Source of the DNA: Actinomycetota bacterium
GTDB lineage: Bacteria > Actinomycetota > Thermoleophilia > Solirubrobacterales > Solirubrobacteraceae
DNA length: 64,000 nucleotides
NCBI GenBank assembly: GCA_005884115.1
Contig: VAXW01000005.1
Location: 1,054,001-1,118,000, forward strand
Direction of reading: 5' to 3'
This document shows positions 1-8,721 of the stretch, one piece after another; within the stretch, counting starts at the first letter, position 1, and every line of letters starts with the position of its first letter. Both the position numbers and the translations under genes were made by a program. The notes below the pieces were generated by a model. The model did not search any database. It was not told the DNA's origin and saw only the letters and a list, made by a program, of their open reading frames with translations.

Positions 1-1
1 C

Positions 2-118
2 GTGCGCCCCAGCGGCACCGAGCCGCTGGTGCGCGTGATGGTCGAGGCTCCCACCGACGAGGAGGCCGAGCGGGTGTGCAGCCAGCTGGTCGAGCTCGTG
101 CGGCGCGAGCTGGGCTGA
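2..118 (+). CDS. glmM: Phosphoglucosamine mutase, C-terminal end (partial)
   Basis: Only the last 38 residues are in the window; the gene enters from the left edge. They begin VRPSGTEPLVRVMVEA, the phosphate-binding loop (RPSGTEP) of the C-terminal domain of alpha-D-phosphohexomutases. Position directly before glmS makes GlmM (glucosamine-6-phosphate to glucosamine-1-phosphate) far more likely than ManB or Pgm. The stop codon lies 23 bases before the glmS start, so the two are probably one operon feeding UDP-GlcNAc synthesis. Confidence 0.85.
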   Translation: MRPSGTEPLVRVMVEAPTDEEAERVCSQLVELVRRELG

Positions 119-141
119 TCACCGCTGGTATCTTCGCCTGA

Positions 142-2019
142 ATGTGCGGAATCGTGGGGTACGTTGGCGGGCGTCCGGTCCGTGAGCTGCTGCTCTCCGG
201 GCTCAGCAAGCTCGAGTACCGCGGTTACGACTCGGCCGGGATCTCCGTGATCGCAGACGGCCGCATCGAAGCGGTGCGGGCCGTGGGCAACCTGAGCGCG
301 CTGCAGGCAAAGCTCGACGCCGCGTCCGCCGCGGCAGCAGCGGGCAGCCTCTCAGCCGTGGCCGTGGCGGCCAAGCCGGCCACAACCGGGATCGGGCACA
401 CGCGCTGGGCCACCCACGGCCGGGTCAGCGAGGAGAACGCGCACCCCCACTACGACAGCACCGACCGCGTGCACGTGGTCGTCAACGGCATCGTCGAGAA
501 CTACATGGCACTGAAGGAGGGCCTGCTCGCCCGCGGCAGCGTCTTCACCTCCGAGACCGACGCCGAGGTCATCGCCCACCTGATCGCCGAGCACTACGTG
601 GACGACCTCGCCGAGGCCGTGCGCTGCGCCTACGCGCAACTCGAGGGGCACTACGCGTTCGTGGCCATGAGCCTCGACGAGCCCGACGTGCTCGTGGGCG
701 CGCGCAAGGAGTGCCCGCTGGTCGTGGGACGCAGCGACGGCGAGCAGTTCGTGGCCTCCGCCGTACCCGCCTTCCTCGCAGAGACGCGCCACGTTCAGTA
801 CCTCGAGAACGGCGAGATCGTCGTCCTGCGCCCCGACGGCGTGACCATCACCACCTGCGAGGGCGAACCTGTCGAGCGGGCGGTGGAGAGCGTCGACTGG
901 GACCAGGAGACCGCCGAGAAGGGCGGCTTTGAGACATTCATGCTCAAGGAGATCCACGAACAGGCCTACGCTGTCGCCGAGACGGTCGCCGATCGCACCG
1001 CCCGCGGGGACGGGGTCGACCTCGACGAGGAGGGTGCGCTCGACGAGGCGATCCTCGCGGATGTCCAGAGGATCATCGTCGTCGCCTGCGGCACCGCCTA
1101 CCATGCCGGGCTGATCGGGCGCTACGCGATCGAGGAGTGGGCGCGGGTCCCCGTCGAGCTGGACATCGCGTCCGAGTATCGCTACCGCAACCCCGTCGTC
1201 GCAGAGGGCGATCTCGTCGTCGGGATCTCGCAGTCAGGTGAGACCGCCGACACGCTCGCCGCGATGCGCTTGGCGCGCGAGCGCGGTGCCACCGTGCTCG
1301 CGATCACCAACACGATCGGCTCGCAGGCCACGCGCGAGGCCGACGGCGTGCTTTTCACGCGCGCCGGTCTCGAGATCGGCGTGGCCGCCACAAAGACGTT
1401 CGTGTGCCAGGTCGCAGTCATGTACCTGCTCGCCCTGCGCCTGGCCGAACTGCGCGGGACGCTCGAGCCCGAGCGCATCGCCGCTCTCGTCAGCGAGCTC
1501 AAGCGGCTGCCGCACAGCATCGACGAGCTGATCGGCGAGTGCCAGGCCGGCGCCGATGCCATCGCCGCGACCTGCGCCGAGCGCGAGTTCTTCCTCTACA
1601 TCGGGCGCCACGTCGGGCTGCCGGTCGCTCTGGAGGGGGCGCTCAAGCTCAAGGAGATCTCCTACGTCTCAGCCGACGCCTACGCCGCCGGCGAGATGAA
1701 GCACGGCCCGATCGCGCTGCTCGACGAAGGCACGCCCGTCGTGTGCGTGGCCACCAGCTCGCCCGTGCTCGACAAGCTCATCTCCAACGTCCAAGAGGCA
1801 CGGGCGCGCGGAGCGCGCGTGATCGCCGTCACAACGCGCGGGGAAGGCGTCGTCGAGCCGCACGCGGACGCGACCCTGGCGGTGCCGGCGACCGACTGGA
1901 TGCTCCAGCCCGTGCTCGCCGTCATCCCGCTGCAGCTGCTCGCATACTCGATCGCGCGCCGGCGGGGCCTGAACGTCGATCAGCCGCGCAACCTCGCCAA
2001 GACCGTCACCGTCGAGTAG
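142..2019 (+). CDS. glmS: Glutamine-fructose-6-phosphate aminotransferase (isomerizing)
   Basis: Makes glucosamine-6-phosphate from fructose-6-phosphate and glutamine in the cytoplasm, the first step to UDP-GlcNAc. The protein starts MCGIVGYVGG, giving the N-terminal nucleophile Cys2 of the class II glutamine amidotransferase domain (residues 2 to about 235); THGRV and ENYMALK-type motifs follow. Two SIS sugar-isomerase domains fill about 300-450 and 470-610 (SQSGETADT, then AAGEMKHGPIALL), and the C-terminus ends with the family DQPRNLAKTVTVE. At 625 residues it is about 15 longer than usual; the surplus is an Ala-rich insertion at about residues 53-75. It follows glmM at 23 bases. Confidence 0.97.
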   Translation: MCGIVGYVGGRPVRELLLSGLSKLEYRGYDSAGISVIADGRIEAVRAVGNLSALQAKLDAASAAAAAGSLSAVAVAAKPATTGIGHTRWATHGRVSEENAHPHYDSTDRVHVVVNGIVENYMALKEGLLARGSVFTSETDAEVIAHLIAEHYVDDLAEAVRCAYAQLEGHYAFVAMSLDEPDVLVGARKECPLVVGRSDGEQFVASAVPAFLAETRHVQYLENGEIVVLRPDGVTITTCEGEPVERAVESVDWDQETAEKGGFETFMLKEIHEQAYAVAETVADRTARGDGVDLDEEGALDEAILADVQRIIVVACGTAYHAGLIGRYAIEEWARVPVELDIASEYRYRNPVVAEGDLVVGISQSGETADTLAAMRLARERGATVLAITNTIGSQATREADGVLFTRAGLEIGVAATKTFVCQVAVMYLLALRLAELRGTLEPERIAALVSELKRLPHSIDELIGECQAGADAIAATCAEREFFLYIGRHVGLPVALEGALKLKEISYVSADAYAAGEMKHGPIALLDEGTPVVCVATSSPVLDKLISNVQEARARGARVIAVTTRGEGVVEPHADATLAVPATDWMLQPVLAVIPLQLLAYSIARRRGLNVDQPRNLAKTVTVE

Positions 2020-2023
2020 CGGT

Positions 2024-2344
2024 TCAGCCCCCCGGAGGCCTGTACTGGGGAACCGCTTTTGCCGCAGCGTCGACCTGCTGGGGCGTGAGCAGCACGACCG
2101 TGCGCACCTTCGTGGCGCCGGACTGGTTGATGCTCATCGCCAGCGCCGCCGCCACCTCTTCGCTGGGCAGCTCGCAGATCACGAGCGCATCAGCATCGCC
2201 GAAAGCGAAATAGAAGGTCTCCAGCGTCCCGCCGATCGAACCGATTAGCTGCTCGACGGCCTCGCGACGCGCCGTGCCGCCCTTTTGCGCAACTCCTCTG
2301 ACGCCCTCCGCGCTGTAGGACGCTTCGATCAGATACCTGGGCAT
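2024..2344 (-). CDS. GYD domain protein
   Basis: A 106-residue single-domain protein starting MPRYLIEASYSAEG and carrying the GYD pattern: a beta-strand start, a conserved QLI..IGG..E.FYFAFGDAD block, and an ELP segment before a helix. GYD proteins are small ferredoxin-fold, dimeric alpha/beta-barrel-like proteins with no agreed function. The start at 2344 is fixed by an AGGAGGTG Shine-Dalgarno sequence at 2351-2358; an upstream in-frame extension has no support. It converges on glmS with 4 bases between the stop codons. Confidence 0.85.
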   Translation of the reverse strand: MPRYLIEASYSAEGVRGVAQKGGTARREAVEQLIGSIGGTLETFYFAFGDADALVICELPSEEVAAALAMSINQSGATKVRTVVLLTPQQVDAAAKAVPQYRPPGG

Positions 2345-2497
2345 GAGTGACACCTCCTGTCGGGGTGCGGCCATCATCTCAGAACACCTCGATCCGGGTC
2401 GGGGACGGCGCCGCGCGCGCGCGCGGCGCGCTGGCGTTCCTGTCACGACCGCTGAGCTCGGAAGGCGCCGGGGGCGCCACCATCTAGCATCGCGCTC

Positions 2498-4159
2498 GTG
2501 CAGACACCGCCGGCCTGGCTGAGCCCGCTTCCCGACGCCGCAGCGATGCGCGCGAGCGACCGCTGGGCGATCGAGCAGCAGGGCGTGCCCGGGCTCGAGC
2601 TGATGGAGCGCGCCGGCGCCGGCCTGGTGCGCGCCGTCGAGCGCATCGCGCCCGACGGTCCGGTGACCGTGGTTTGCGGCAAGGGCAACAACGGCGGCGA
2701 CGGGCTGGTGGCCGCCCGCCTGCTGCGCGACGCCGCTCGCGAGGTGACGGTCGTGTGCATCGCGCCCGCCGACGAGCTCTCGGCGGACGCGCGCGAGAAC
2801 CTCAAGCGCCTGCCCGGCGAGCCGCCCGTGATGCTGGAGTCGCTCGCTCGGTCGGCGCCCGCGGCTCTCGCGCCGCGAGCCCCGGACGAGCACGAGAGCT
2901 CGCCCGCGCGGTCAGCTCGTCCCGCTGCCGTCGTCGACGCGCTGCTCGGCACCGGCTTTGAAGGCGTCCCCCGGGGGGCGACGGCGCAGGCGATCGAGGC
3001 GATCAACGCGAACGGGGCGCCGGTCGTGAGCGTGGACGTCCCCAGCGGCGTCGACGCCTCCACGGGCACCGTCTCGGGCGTCGCGGTGCGCGCCACGGCC
3101 ACCGTCACCTTCCACGCGCCCAAGCCCGGACTGTGGATCAACCCGGGCAAGAGCCACGCGGGGGACGTCGAGACGGTGGACATCGGCATCCCGCGGGGCG
3201 CTCCCGCCACCGCCACCACAGTCGGGCTGCTCAAGCCCTCGATACTCGATCTGCCGCCGCGCCGGCAGCGCGGCTCGACGAAGTTCACGTCCGGTCACGT
3301 GCTCGTGGCCGGCGGCTCGCGCGACCTGATGGGGGCGCCGAGAATGGCTGCGCATGCGAGCATGAGGGCCGGCGCCGGATACGTCACCGCCTGCGTGCCC
3401 GCGTCGCTGCAGGCGATCATCGCGACCGCAGCGCCCGCCGAGCTGATGACGCGGGGGCTTCCAGACGACGGCGGAGCCCTGCTCGGCGACGGCGCGGGCG
3501 CCGTGCTGGAGCTGGCGGCGCGTGGCGGCGCGCTCGTTCTCGGGCCGGGGCTCGGGCGCAGCGAGGGAGCGGGCGCGTTTGCGCGCGAGCTCGCGCGCTC
3601 CGCCGAGCTTCCGCTCGTTCTAGACGCCGATGGCCTCAACGCACATGCTGGCCGGGCCAGCGAGCTCGCCGCGCGGCGCGCCGCAACCGTGCTGACACCG
3701 CACGCGGGAGAGCTGGCGCGCCTGCTCGAGCTCGAGCACGAGGAGGTCGATCGCGAGCGCCTTCGCTACGCGCGCGCCGCCTCCGAACGCACGCACGCCG
3801 TGGTCGTGCTGAAGGGCGATGACTCGCTGATCGCCGAGCCGGGCGGCCAGGTGGCGGTCAGCCCCGGCGGCAGTCCCGCGCTCGCCACCGCGGGCACCGG
3901 CGATGTCCTCAGCGGCGTGATCGCCGCGCTGCTCGCCCAGGGCATGGAGGCGTTCGCGGCCGCCGCCGCAGGCGTGTGGCTGCACGTGCTCGCCGGCCGC
4001 GAGGCCGCGCGCAGGCAGGGGGCGGCCGAGGGCGTGCTCGCCGGCGACGTGATCGCGGCGCTGCCCGCGGTGCGGACGCCGGACCGGGGCGCGGGAGAGC
4101 CAGAGCCAGCGCGAGGCGCGGATCCCGGCGCGCCGGGCGGCGGCGCGGACAGGCGATGA
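2498..4159 (+). CDS. nnr: Bifunctional NAD(P)HX epimerase / ADP-dependent NAD(P)HX dehydratase
   Basis: Repairs hydrated NADH and NADPH. The N-terminal half (about 1-225) is the YjeF_N epimerase with VVCGKGNNGGDGLVAARLL. The C-terminal half (about 245-525) is the ribokinase-like dehydratase with GAGYVTA, LDADGLNAHAG, LTPHAGE and the nucleotide loop ATAGTGDVLSG. The length, 553 residues, fits the fused bacterial form plus a low-complexity Gly/Ala/Arg tail of about 30 residues. It starts with GTG. Its stop overlaps the ATG of alr as ATGA, so translation is likely coupled; nnr next to alr is a common actinobacterial arrangement. Confidence 0.93.
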   Translation: MQTPPAWLSPLPDAAAMRASDRWAIEQQGVPGLELMERAGAGLVRAVERIAPDGPVTVVCGKGNNGGDGLVAARLLRDAAREVTVVCIAPADELSADARENLKRLPGEPPVMLESLARSAPAALAPRAPDEHESSPARSARPAAVVDALLGTGFEGVPRGATAQAIEAINANGAPVVSVDVPSGVDASTGTVSGVAVRATATVTFHAPKPGLWINPGKSHAGDVETVDIGIPRGAPATATTVGLLKPSILDLPPRRQRGSTKFTSGHVLVAGGSRDLMGAPRMAAHASMRAGAGYVTACVPASLQAIIATAAPAELMTRGLPDDGGALLGDGAGAVLELAARGGALVLGPGLGRSEGAGAFARELARSAELPLVLDADGLNAHAGRASELAARRAATVLTPHAGELARLLELEHEEVDRERLRYARAASERTHAVVVLKGDDSLIAEPGGQVAVSPGGSPALATAGTGDVLSGVIAALLAQGMEAFAAAAAGVWLHVLAGREAARRQGAAEGVLAGDVIAALPAVRTPDRGAGEPEPARGADPGAPGGGADRR

Positions 4160-5346
4160 ACAGCGAGCGCGTGCAGGCCAGCGTCAACCTCGCGGCGATC
4201 GAGCGCAACTGCGCGACGCTGCGCTCACACCTGCGCGAGGGCGTGTCGCTGTGCGCCGTGGTCAAGGCCGACGGCTACGGCCACGGCGCGGTGCCTAGCG
4301 CGCGCGCCGCGCTCGCCGGGGGCGCGCGCTGGCTGGCGGTCGTCTCCTCCGCCGAGGCGCGCGAGCTTCGCGACGCCGGCCTGCGCGAGCCGCCGGTGCT
4401 GGTCATGGGCGCACTGACTGCCGCCGAGCTCTCCGAGGCGCTCGCCGCGCGCGCCGATGTCGTCGTGTGGCGCGAGCGCCACGTGCGTGAAGTGGCGGCC
4501 GCGGGGGGAGGCCGCGTGCACGTCAAGCTCGACTCCGGAATGGGCCGGCTCGGCACGAGCGATGCCGAGGAGGCGGCTCGCACCGCCGAGCTCGCCTCGA
4601 GGACCGCAGGCATCGAGCTCGTCGGCGCGATGACGCACTTCGCCACCGCCGACGAAGCTGACGACGGCGGATTCTTCGAAGCCCAGCTCGATGCCTTCGC
4701 CCGCTGGGCGCACGAGATCAAAGAGCGCCAGCCACAGCTGGTCGCGCACGCCGCGAACAGCGCCGCCGTGCTGCGCGATGCCCGCTCGCACTTCGACCTG
4801 GTGCGCTGCGGCATCGCCGTCTACGGGATGGACCCGTTCGGGGAGGATGCCGCTGCGCAGGGGCTGGAGCCGGCGCTCGAGCTGGTCTCCTACGTGGCCG
4901 AGGTCAAGCGCTTGCGCACCGGCGACAGCGCCGGCTATGGGCGGCGCTTCGTGGCCCAAGCCGACGCTCATCTGGGGGTGATCCCGATCGGCTACGGCGA
5001 CGGCTGGCGGCGTGGGCTCTCCAACAACGCCGACGTGCTCATAACCGGGCGCCGCTATCCGCTAGTTGGGACCGTGAGCATGGACAACATAACCGTGCTG
5101 CTCGGCGCAGAGCAGGAGGCGAAGTCGCTGCGCGGCGAGCCCGCCGTGCTGATCGGAGAGCAGGCGCGTGAGCGCATCAGCGCCGAGGAGGTCGCGCGGC
5201 GCCTGGACACGATCAACTACGAGGTCACCTGCGCGCTGACCCCGCGCGTGCCGCGTGCCTACCACCGCGACGGGGCGCGCCTCGCCGGGCCGGCCAGCAG
5301 CGGCGCCGACGAGCCCGCGGCGGCGGCCGGGGCGGAGCGGGGATGA
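4156..5346 (+). CDS. alr: Alanine racemase
   Basis: Interconverts L- and D-alanine for peptidoglycan, using PLP. The 396-residue protein has the PLP-lysine motif VVKADGYGHGAVP near residue 37, the barrel motifs VKLDSGMGRLG and HAANSAA, and the second-domain active-site region around SAGYGRRF. GTVSMDNITV is the carbamylation/dimer region. The ATG at 4156 overlaps the nnr stop (ATGA) and matches family start positions; a reading-frame extension upstream is inside nnr. Its stop overlaps the start of the next gene in the same way. Confidence 0.95.
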   Translation: MNSERVQASVNLAAIERNCATLRSHLREGVSLCAVVKADGYGHGAVPSARAALAGGARWLAVVSSAEARELRDAGLREPPVLVMGALTAAELSEALAARADVVVWRERHVREVAAAGGGRVHVKLDSGMGRLGTSDAEEAARTAELASRTAGIELVGAMTHFATADEADDGGFFEAQLDAFARWAHEIKERQPQLVAHAANSAAVLRDARSHFDLVRCGIAVYGMDPFGEDAAAQGLEPALELVSYVAEVKRLRTGDSAGYGRRFVAQADAHLGVIPIGYGDGWRRGLSNNADVLITGRRYPLVGTVSMDNITVLLGAEQEAKSLRGEPAVLIGEQARERISAEEVARRLDTINYEVTCALTPRVPRAYHRDGARLAGPASSGADEPAAAAGAERG

Positions 5347-6803
5347 GCGCCGCGCTGCGCGCCGCGCGCGCTGGACTCGCCGGCACGCGGGCGTGGCTCG
5401 TCGGCGGCGCCATTCGCGACCGCGTCCTCGGGCGCGCGACGCGCGACCTCGACGTGGTCGTAGACGGCGACCCCGAGCGCGCTGCGCGCGCGGTCGCAAG
5501 GGCTGCACCGCAGGCGACGTGGTTTGCGCTCTCAGAGCGCTTCGGGGCGTGGCGGGTGGCCGCGCGCGACGCCTCATGGCAGGTCGACCTCGAGCCCCTG
5601 CGCGGCGCGTCGGTGCAGGAGGACCTGCGGCTTCGCGACTTCACCGTCAACGCGATCGCCGAGCCGATCGACGGCGGCGCGCCGATCGACCCCTTGGGCG
5701 GGCTCGGCGACCTCGAGGCGCGGCGCCTGCGCATGGCCGCGCCCGGTGCCTTCGCAGATGACCCCCTGCGCGTGCTGCGCCTCGCGCGTCTGGCGGCCGA
5801 GCTCGCGCTCGAGCCCGACGAGGACTCCATCCACAGCGCCCGCGACTGGGCGGGCGCGCTGGGCGACTGCGCGCCCGAGCGGGTGTTCGCCGAGCTGCGG
5901 CGGACGATCGCAGCGCCGCGAGCGCTGCGAGGCCTCGAGCTGCTGGGGGAGCTGAGCGCGACCGCCGTCGTGCTCCCCGAGCTCGAGGCGATGCGCGGCG
6001 TCGAGCAGAGCCGCTTCCATCACGCCGATGTCTACGAGCACACGCTCGAGACGCTCGCGCAGTCGATCGCCCTACAGGAGCACTGCACCCCGCCGGGCGG
6101 GGAGACCCCGAGCGCGGCCGCCCGCGGCGCAGGCGGGACCGGAGCCGTGCTCGCGGGGAACGAGGCCGAGGTCGCCGCAGTGCTCGCGGCGCCGCTCGCC
6201 GATGAACTCAGCCGGGGCGATGCGCTGCGCTGGGGGGCGTTGCTGCACGACATCGGCAAGCCCGCCACGCGCGAGGTGCGCCCTCAGGACGGCCGCGTGA
6301 CGTTCATCGGGCACGACGCGCGCGGGGCGGAGATGGCCACCTCCGCGCTGCAGCGGCTGCGCGCCTCAAGACGGCTGCAGGCGCACGTGGCGGCCCTCGT
6401 GCGCCACCACCTGCGGCTCGGCTTCCTCGTCCACGCTCCTCAACCGCTCGCCCGCCGCACGGTCTACGAGTACCTGCGCGCCTGTGAGCCCATCGAGGTC
6501 GATGTAACGCTGCTTTCCGTGGCCGACCGCCTGGCCACGCGCGGGGAGCGCGCGCAGCCTTCGATCGAAGCGCACCTCGCGCTCGCCCGCGGCCTGCTCG
6601 AGGACGCTCTGCGCTGGCACCGCGAGGGACCCCCGGCGCCGCTCGTTCGCGGTGACGAGCTCGCGGTCGAGCTGCGCCTCGCCGGCGGGCCCGTCCTCGG
6701 CGCGCTCCTGGAGGAGATCGCCGAGGCGCAGTACGCGGGCGAGTTGCACACGCGCGAGGACGCGCTCGAGTACGCGCGCAGCCGTCGAGCCGCGGTCCGA
6801 TAG
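5343..6803 (+). CDS. CCA tRNA nucleotidyltransferase-like / poly(A) polymerase family protein with HD domain
   Basis: A class II nucleotidyltransferase-fold protein of 486 residues. The head domain shows GGAIRDRVLGRATRDLDVVVDGD (the G-G-x-x-R-D and DxD metal motif), then LRDFTVNAIAEPI and DDPLRVLRLARLAAEL, the usual CCA-enzyme blocks. An HD metal-dependent phosphohydrolase segment follows (LLHDIGKPATRE around residue 303, then HDARG and VRHHLRLG). The first part suggests addition or repair of the tRNA CCA end. The alternative is a poly(A) polymerase or an A-adding partner enzyme; sequence alone does not separate these. It starts in an ATGA overlap with alr. Confidence 0.82.
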   Translation: MSAALRAARAGLAGTRAWLVGGAIRDRVLGRATRDLDVVVDGDPERAARAVARAAPQATWFALSERFGAWRVAARDASWQVDLEPLRGASVQEDLRLRDFTVNAIAEPIDGGAPIDPLGGLGDLEARRLRMAAPGAFADDPLRVLRLARLAAELALEPDEDSIHSARDWAGALGDCAPERVFAELRRTIAAPRALRGLELLGELSATAVVLPELEAMRGVEQSRFHHADVYEHTLETLAQSIALQEHCTPPGGETPSAAARGAGGTGAVLAGNEAEVAAVLAAPLADELSRGDALRWGALLHDIGKPATREVRPQDGRVTFIGHDARGAEMATSALQRLRASRRLQAHVAALVRHHLRLGFLVHAPQPLARRTVYEYLRACEPIEVDVTLLSVADRLATRGERAQPSIEAHLALARGLLEDALRWHREGPPAPLVRGDELAVELRLAGGPVLGALLEEIAEAQYAGELHTREDALEYARSRRAAVR

Positions 6804-6831
6804 CGCGCTCGCTATAGGCTCCCGGTGCCCG

Positions 6832-7245
6832 ATGTCGGACCTCGACTGCATCTTCTGCAAGATCATCGCCGGCGATCTGCCGTCCACGATCGTCGACGAA
6901 GACGAGCGCACGCTCGCGTTCATGGACATCGCGCCCGCCACGCGCGGCCACGCGCTCGTCGTCCCGCGCGCCCACTCAGCGGACCTGCTGAGCGTCGACC
7001 GCGACGACCTGTGCGCGGTCGCAGTCGCGTCGCAGAGACTGGCCAAGCGCATGAAGGAGAGCCTGTCCGCCGACGGCATCAACCTGCTCAATGCCTGCGG
7101 GGCCGTCGCGTTCCAGAGCGTGTTCCACTTTCACATGCACGTGATCCCGCGCTATGAGGGCGACGGGCTGCGACTGCCTTGGACGCCGAGCGCGGGCGAC
7201 CCGCAGGCGATCGCCGACGCCGCGCAGGAACTGCAGCGCGGCTAA
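6832..7245 (+). CDS. HIT family (histidine triad) nucleotide-binding protein
   Basis: A 137-residue Hint-type hydrolase that probably acts on purine nucleoside phosphoramidates or AMP conjugates. It begins with the typical DCIFCKIIAGDLPS and ends in the active-site triad HFHMHVIPRY (H-x-H-x-H), with IVDEDERTLAFMDIAPATRGHALVVPR between. The ATG at 6832 gives full-family length; it sits 28 bases after the preceding gene. Confidence 0.93.
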   Translation: MSDLDCIFCKIIAGDLPSTIVDEDERTLAFMDIAPATRGHALVVPRAHSADLLSVDRDDLCAVAVASQRLAKRMKESLSADGINLLNACGAVAFQSVFHFHMHVIPRYEGDGLRLPWTPSAGDPQAIADAAQELQRG

Positions 7246-7293
7246 CGAAATGTCCAATCGCTACATCCGCCCAGCGCTCGTGTTGCAACTGCC

Positions 7294-7962
7294 ATGATCA
7301 AGCGCGCCGTTCCCGTACTGCTCGCGAGCCTCGTGCTCGCCCTGGTGCTGCCGGCCGTGGCGCCCGCCACGCTCGCCGAACTCGGCGTGATCCCCGCCAC
7401 CACGCCACCCACCGTTCCCAGCTGCCCCGGCAGCCCGTGCCTGGCCGTGAGCCGCACGACCGGCTTCCAGCTCAAGGTCGGCAAGCAGACCAAACTGTCG
7501 TTCGCGCCTCGCAGTGGCTCGATCGTCGCCTGGACGATCACGCTGGCCAAACCCAACGCGAGCCAGATCAAGTTCTTCAACGCCAACGAGGGGGGAGCCT
7601 CCGAAGCCGGGATCGCGATCCTGCGCGCGCAGCCAAAACCCAACCTCACGTTCAAGCTCATCGCCCAGAGCCCGACCGTCAAACTGCAGCCCTACTTCGG
7701 CAAGACCGCGCAGTTCCCGCTCGAACGCACGATCCCCGTGCGCAAGGGCGACATCATCGCGCTCACGGTGCCGACCTGGGCGCCAGCGCTCGCCCTCGGC
7801 TTCGGCAAGGACACCTCCTGGCGGGCCAGCCGCGGCCGCCACCAGTGCTCGAGCACGAGCGCGCAAAGCACCCACACGCAGATCGGCTCCCCGATCCAGT
7901 ACTACTGCCTGTACCAGACCGCGCGCCTGACCTACGGCGCGACGCTCATCTCCACGCCCTAG
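7294..7962 (+). CDS. Secreted protein of unknown function
   Basis: A 222-residue protein with a clear Sec signal peptide (MIKRAVPVLLASLVLALVLPAVAPA, cleavage likely near residue 25). The mature part has four cysteines (a close pair in VPSCPGSPCLAV and two near the end in HQCSSTS and YYCLY) and several beta-strand-like segments. I recognise no catalytic motif. Proteins of this look are frequent in soil actinobacteria as exported, disulfide-stabilised beta proteins; function is not inferred. It stands alone, with the next gene convergent 6 bases away. Confidence 0.7.
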   Translation: MIKRAVPVLLASLVLALVLPAVAPATLAELGVIPATTPPTVPSCPGSPCLAVSRTTGFQLKVGKQTKLSFAPRSGSIVAWTITLAKPNASQIKFFNANEGGASEAGIAILRAQPKPNLTFKLIAQSPTVKLQPYFGKTAQFPLERTIPVRKGDIIALTVPTWAPALALGFGKDTSWRASRGRHQCSSTSAQSTHTQIGSPIQYYCLYQTARLTYGATLISTP

Positions 7963-7968
7963 CGGCCG

Positions 7969-8367
7969 CTATTTGCCGGACGGCGCCCCGGCGCCGCCGG
8001 TCGGACTCGATCCGGCCGCCGATTTTTCGCTGGAGGACGAGCTTTTTTCTTTTTCTTCGGCCGTCGCGCCGCCCGAGGCCGTGCCTTCGCCCGATGCGCT
8101 CGAGCTTTCTTCGCCGCCCGCCGAGGAGCTGCTTTCGCCGCCGGCTTCGCTCGAGGAGGAGCTCGGGCTGGTGGTGGATTTGGTCGCGCTCGTGGAGGTC
8201 GAGGTCGTTTGCACGGCTGCCCGTTCGGCGCTCGTGTCGGCCGGCGGGGTGATGTCGGGCGTGCTCTTGGGCACCACGTCAGCCGTTCCGCCGCCGCCGC
8301 CACAGCCGCCCAGCGCGGCGGCGGGTGCCAGCGCGAGGAGCAGCGCGATGCAGGCGCGCGCGATCAC
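7969..8367 (-). CDS. Ser/Gly/Glu-rich putative lipoprotein
   Basis: A protein of 132 residues starting at a GTG that overlaps the stop of the upstream zinc-ribbon gene as GTGA. MIARACIALLLALAPAAALGGC looks like a lipoprotein signal with the lipid cysteine near residue 22. The rest is low-complexity Ser, Gly, Glu, Thr and Lys with no folded domain, as expected of a flexible cell-surface tether or spacer. Codon use is unusual: a local AAA/GAA run (seen on the + strand as a T-rich stretch at 8043-8057) stands out in this GC-rich DNA. A longer in-frame start at 8487 is rejected because it overlaps most of the neighbour. Confidence 0.65.
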   Translation of the reverse strand: MIARACIALLLALAPAAALGGCGGGGGTADVVPKSTPDITPPADTSAERAAVQTTSTSTSATKSTTSPSSSSSEAGGESSSSAGGEESSSASGEGTASGGATAEEKEKSSSSSEKSAAGSSPTGGAGAPSGK

Positions 8368-8654
8368 GAGCGAGCCGGCGGATCGTCCAGCGGCCCCATG
8401 CGCCGCCCGCACGTGGGGCAGTCGTTGAGGTCCTTCTGGGCCAGCTGCTTGCACCAGGGGCAGAAGCGCAGGTTCTCGACCGCCCACGGAAGGCGCGAGG
8501 TGGACGGCGCGAGCGGCAGGAGCCGGCCCACGACCTCCATCCTCGTACCCGACTCGCGGTCGAGATAGCTCCCGGCGCCGTCTGCCTCGATCACTATCTC
8601 GCGCCCGCTGGCAGGGTTGCGCAGACGGTAGCGCTGGCTGGTACTCACGAGCAT
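8364..8654 (-). CDS. Small zinc-ribbon protein
   Basis: A 96-residue protein: an N-terminal beta-rich part (STSQRYRLRNPASGREIVIEA, then YLDRESGTRMEVVGRLLPL) and a C-terminal rubredoxin-like zinc ribbon, FCPWCKQL with CPTCGRRMG. Four cysteines in two CxxC knuckles are enough to bind one zinc. Function unknown; such domains act in nucleic-acid or protein binding. It is translationally coupled to the downstream lipoprotein gene and divergent from the glycosyltransferase at 8722. Confidence 0.7.
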   Translation of the reverse strand: MLVSTSQRYRLRNPASGREIVIEADGAGSYLDRESGTRMEVVGRLLPLAPSTSRLPWAVENLRFCPWCKQLAQKDLNDCPTCGRRMGPLDDPPARS

Positions 8655-8721
8655 GACTCTATCGGAGCCGCCCGCCGAGATTGCCGGCAGGCGCCGTCCG
8701 GCGGGCGGGTAGGCTCGCGCG

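Noticed and set aside
352..1104. A 250-codon open frame antisense to glmS.
   Set aside because: It mirrors the codon pattern of glmS; translation is Val/Gly/Leu-rich and has no start site. GC-rich DNA produces many such antisense frames, including long ones opposite trxB (24696-25805) and opposite the acyl-CoA dehydrogenase and fatty-acid genes (28224-30467).
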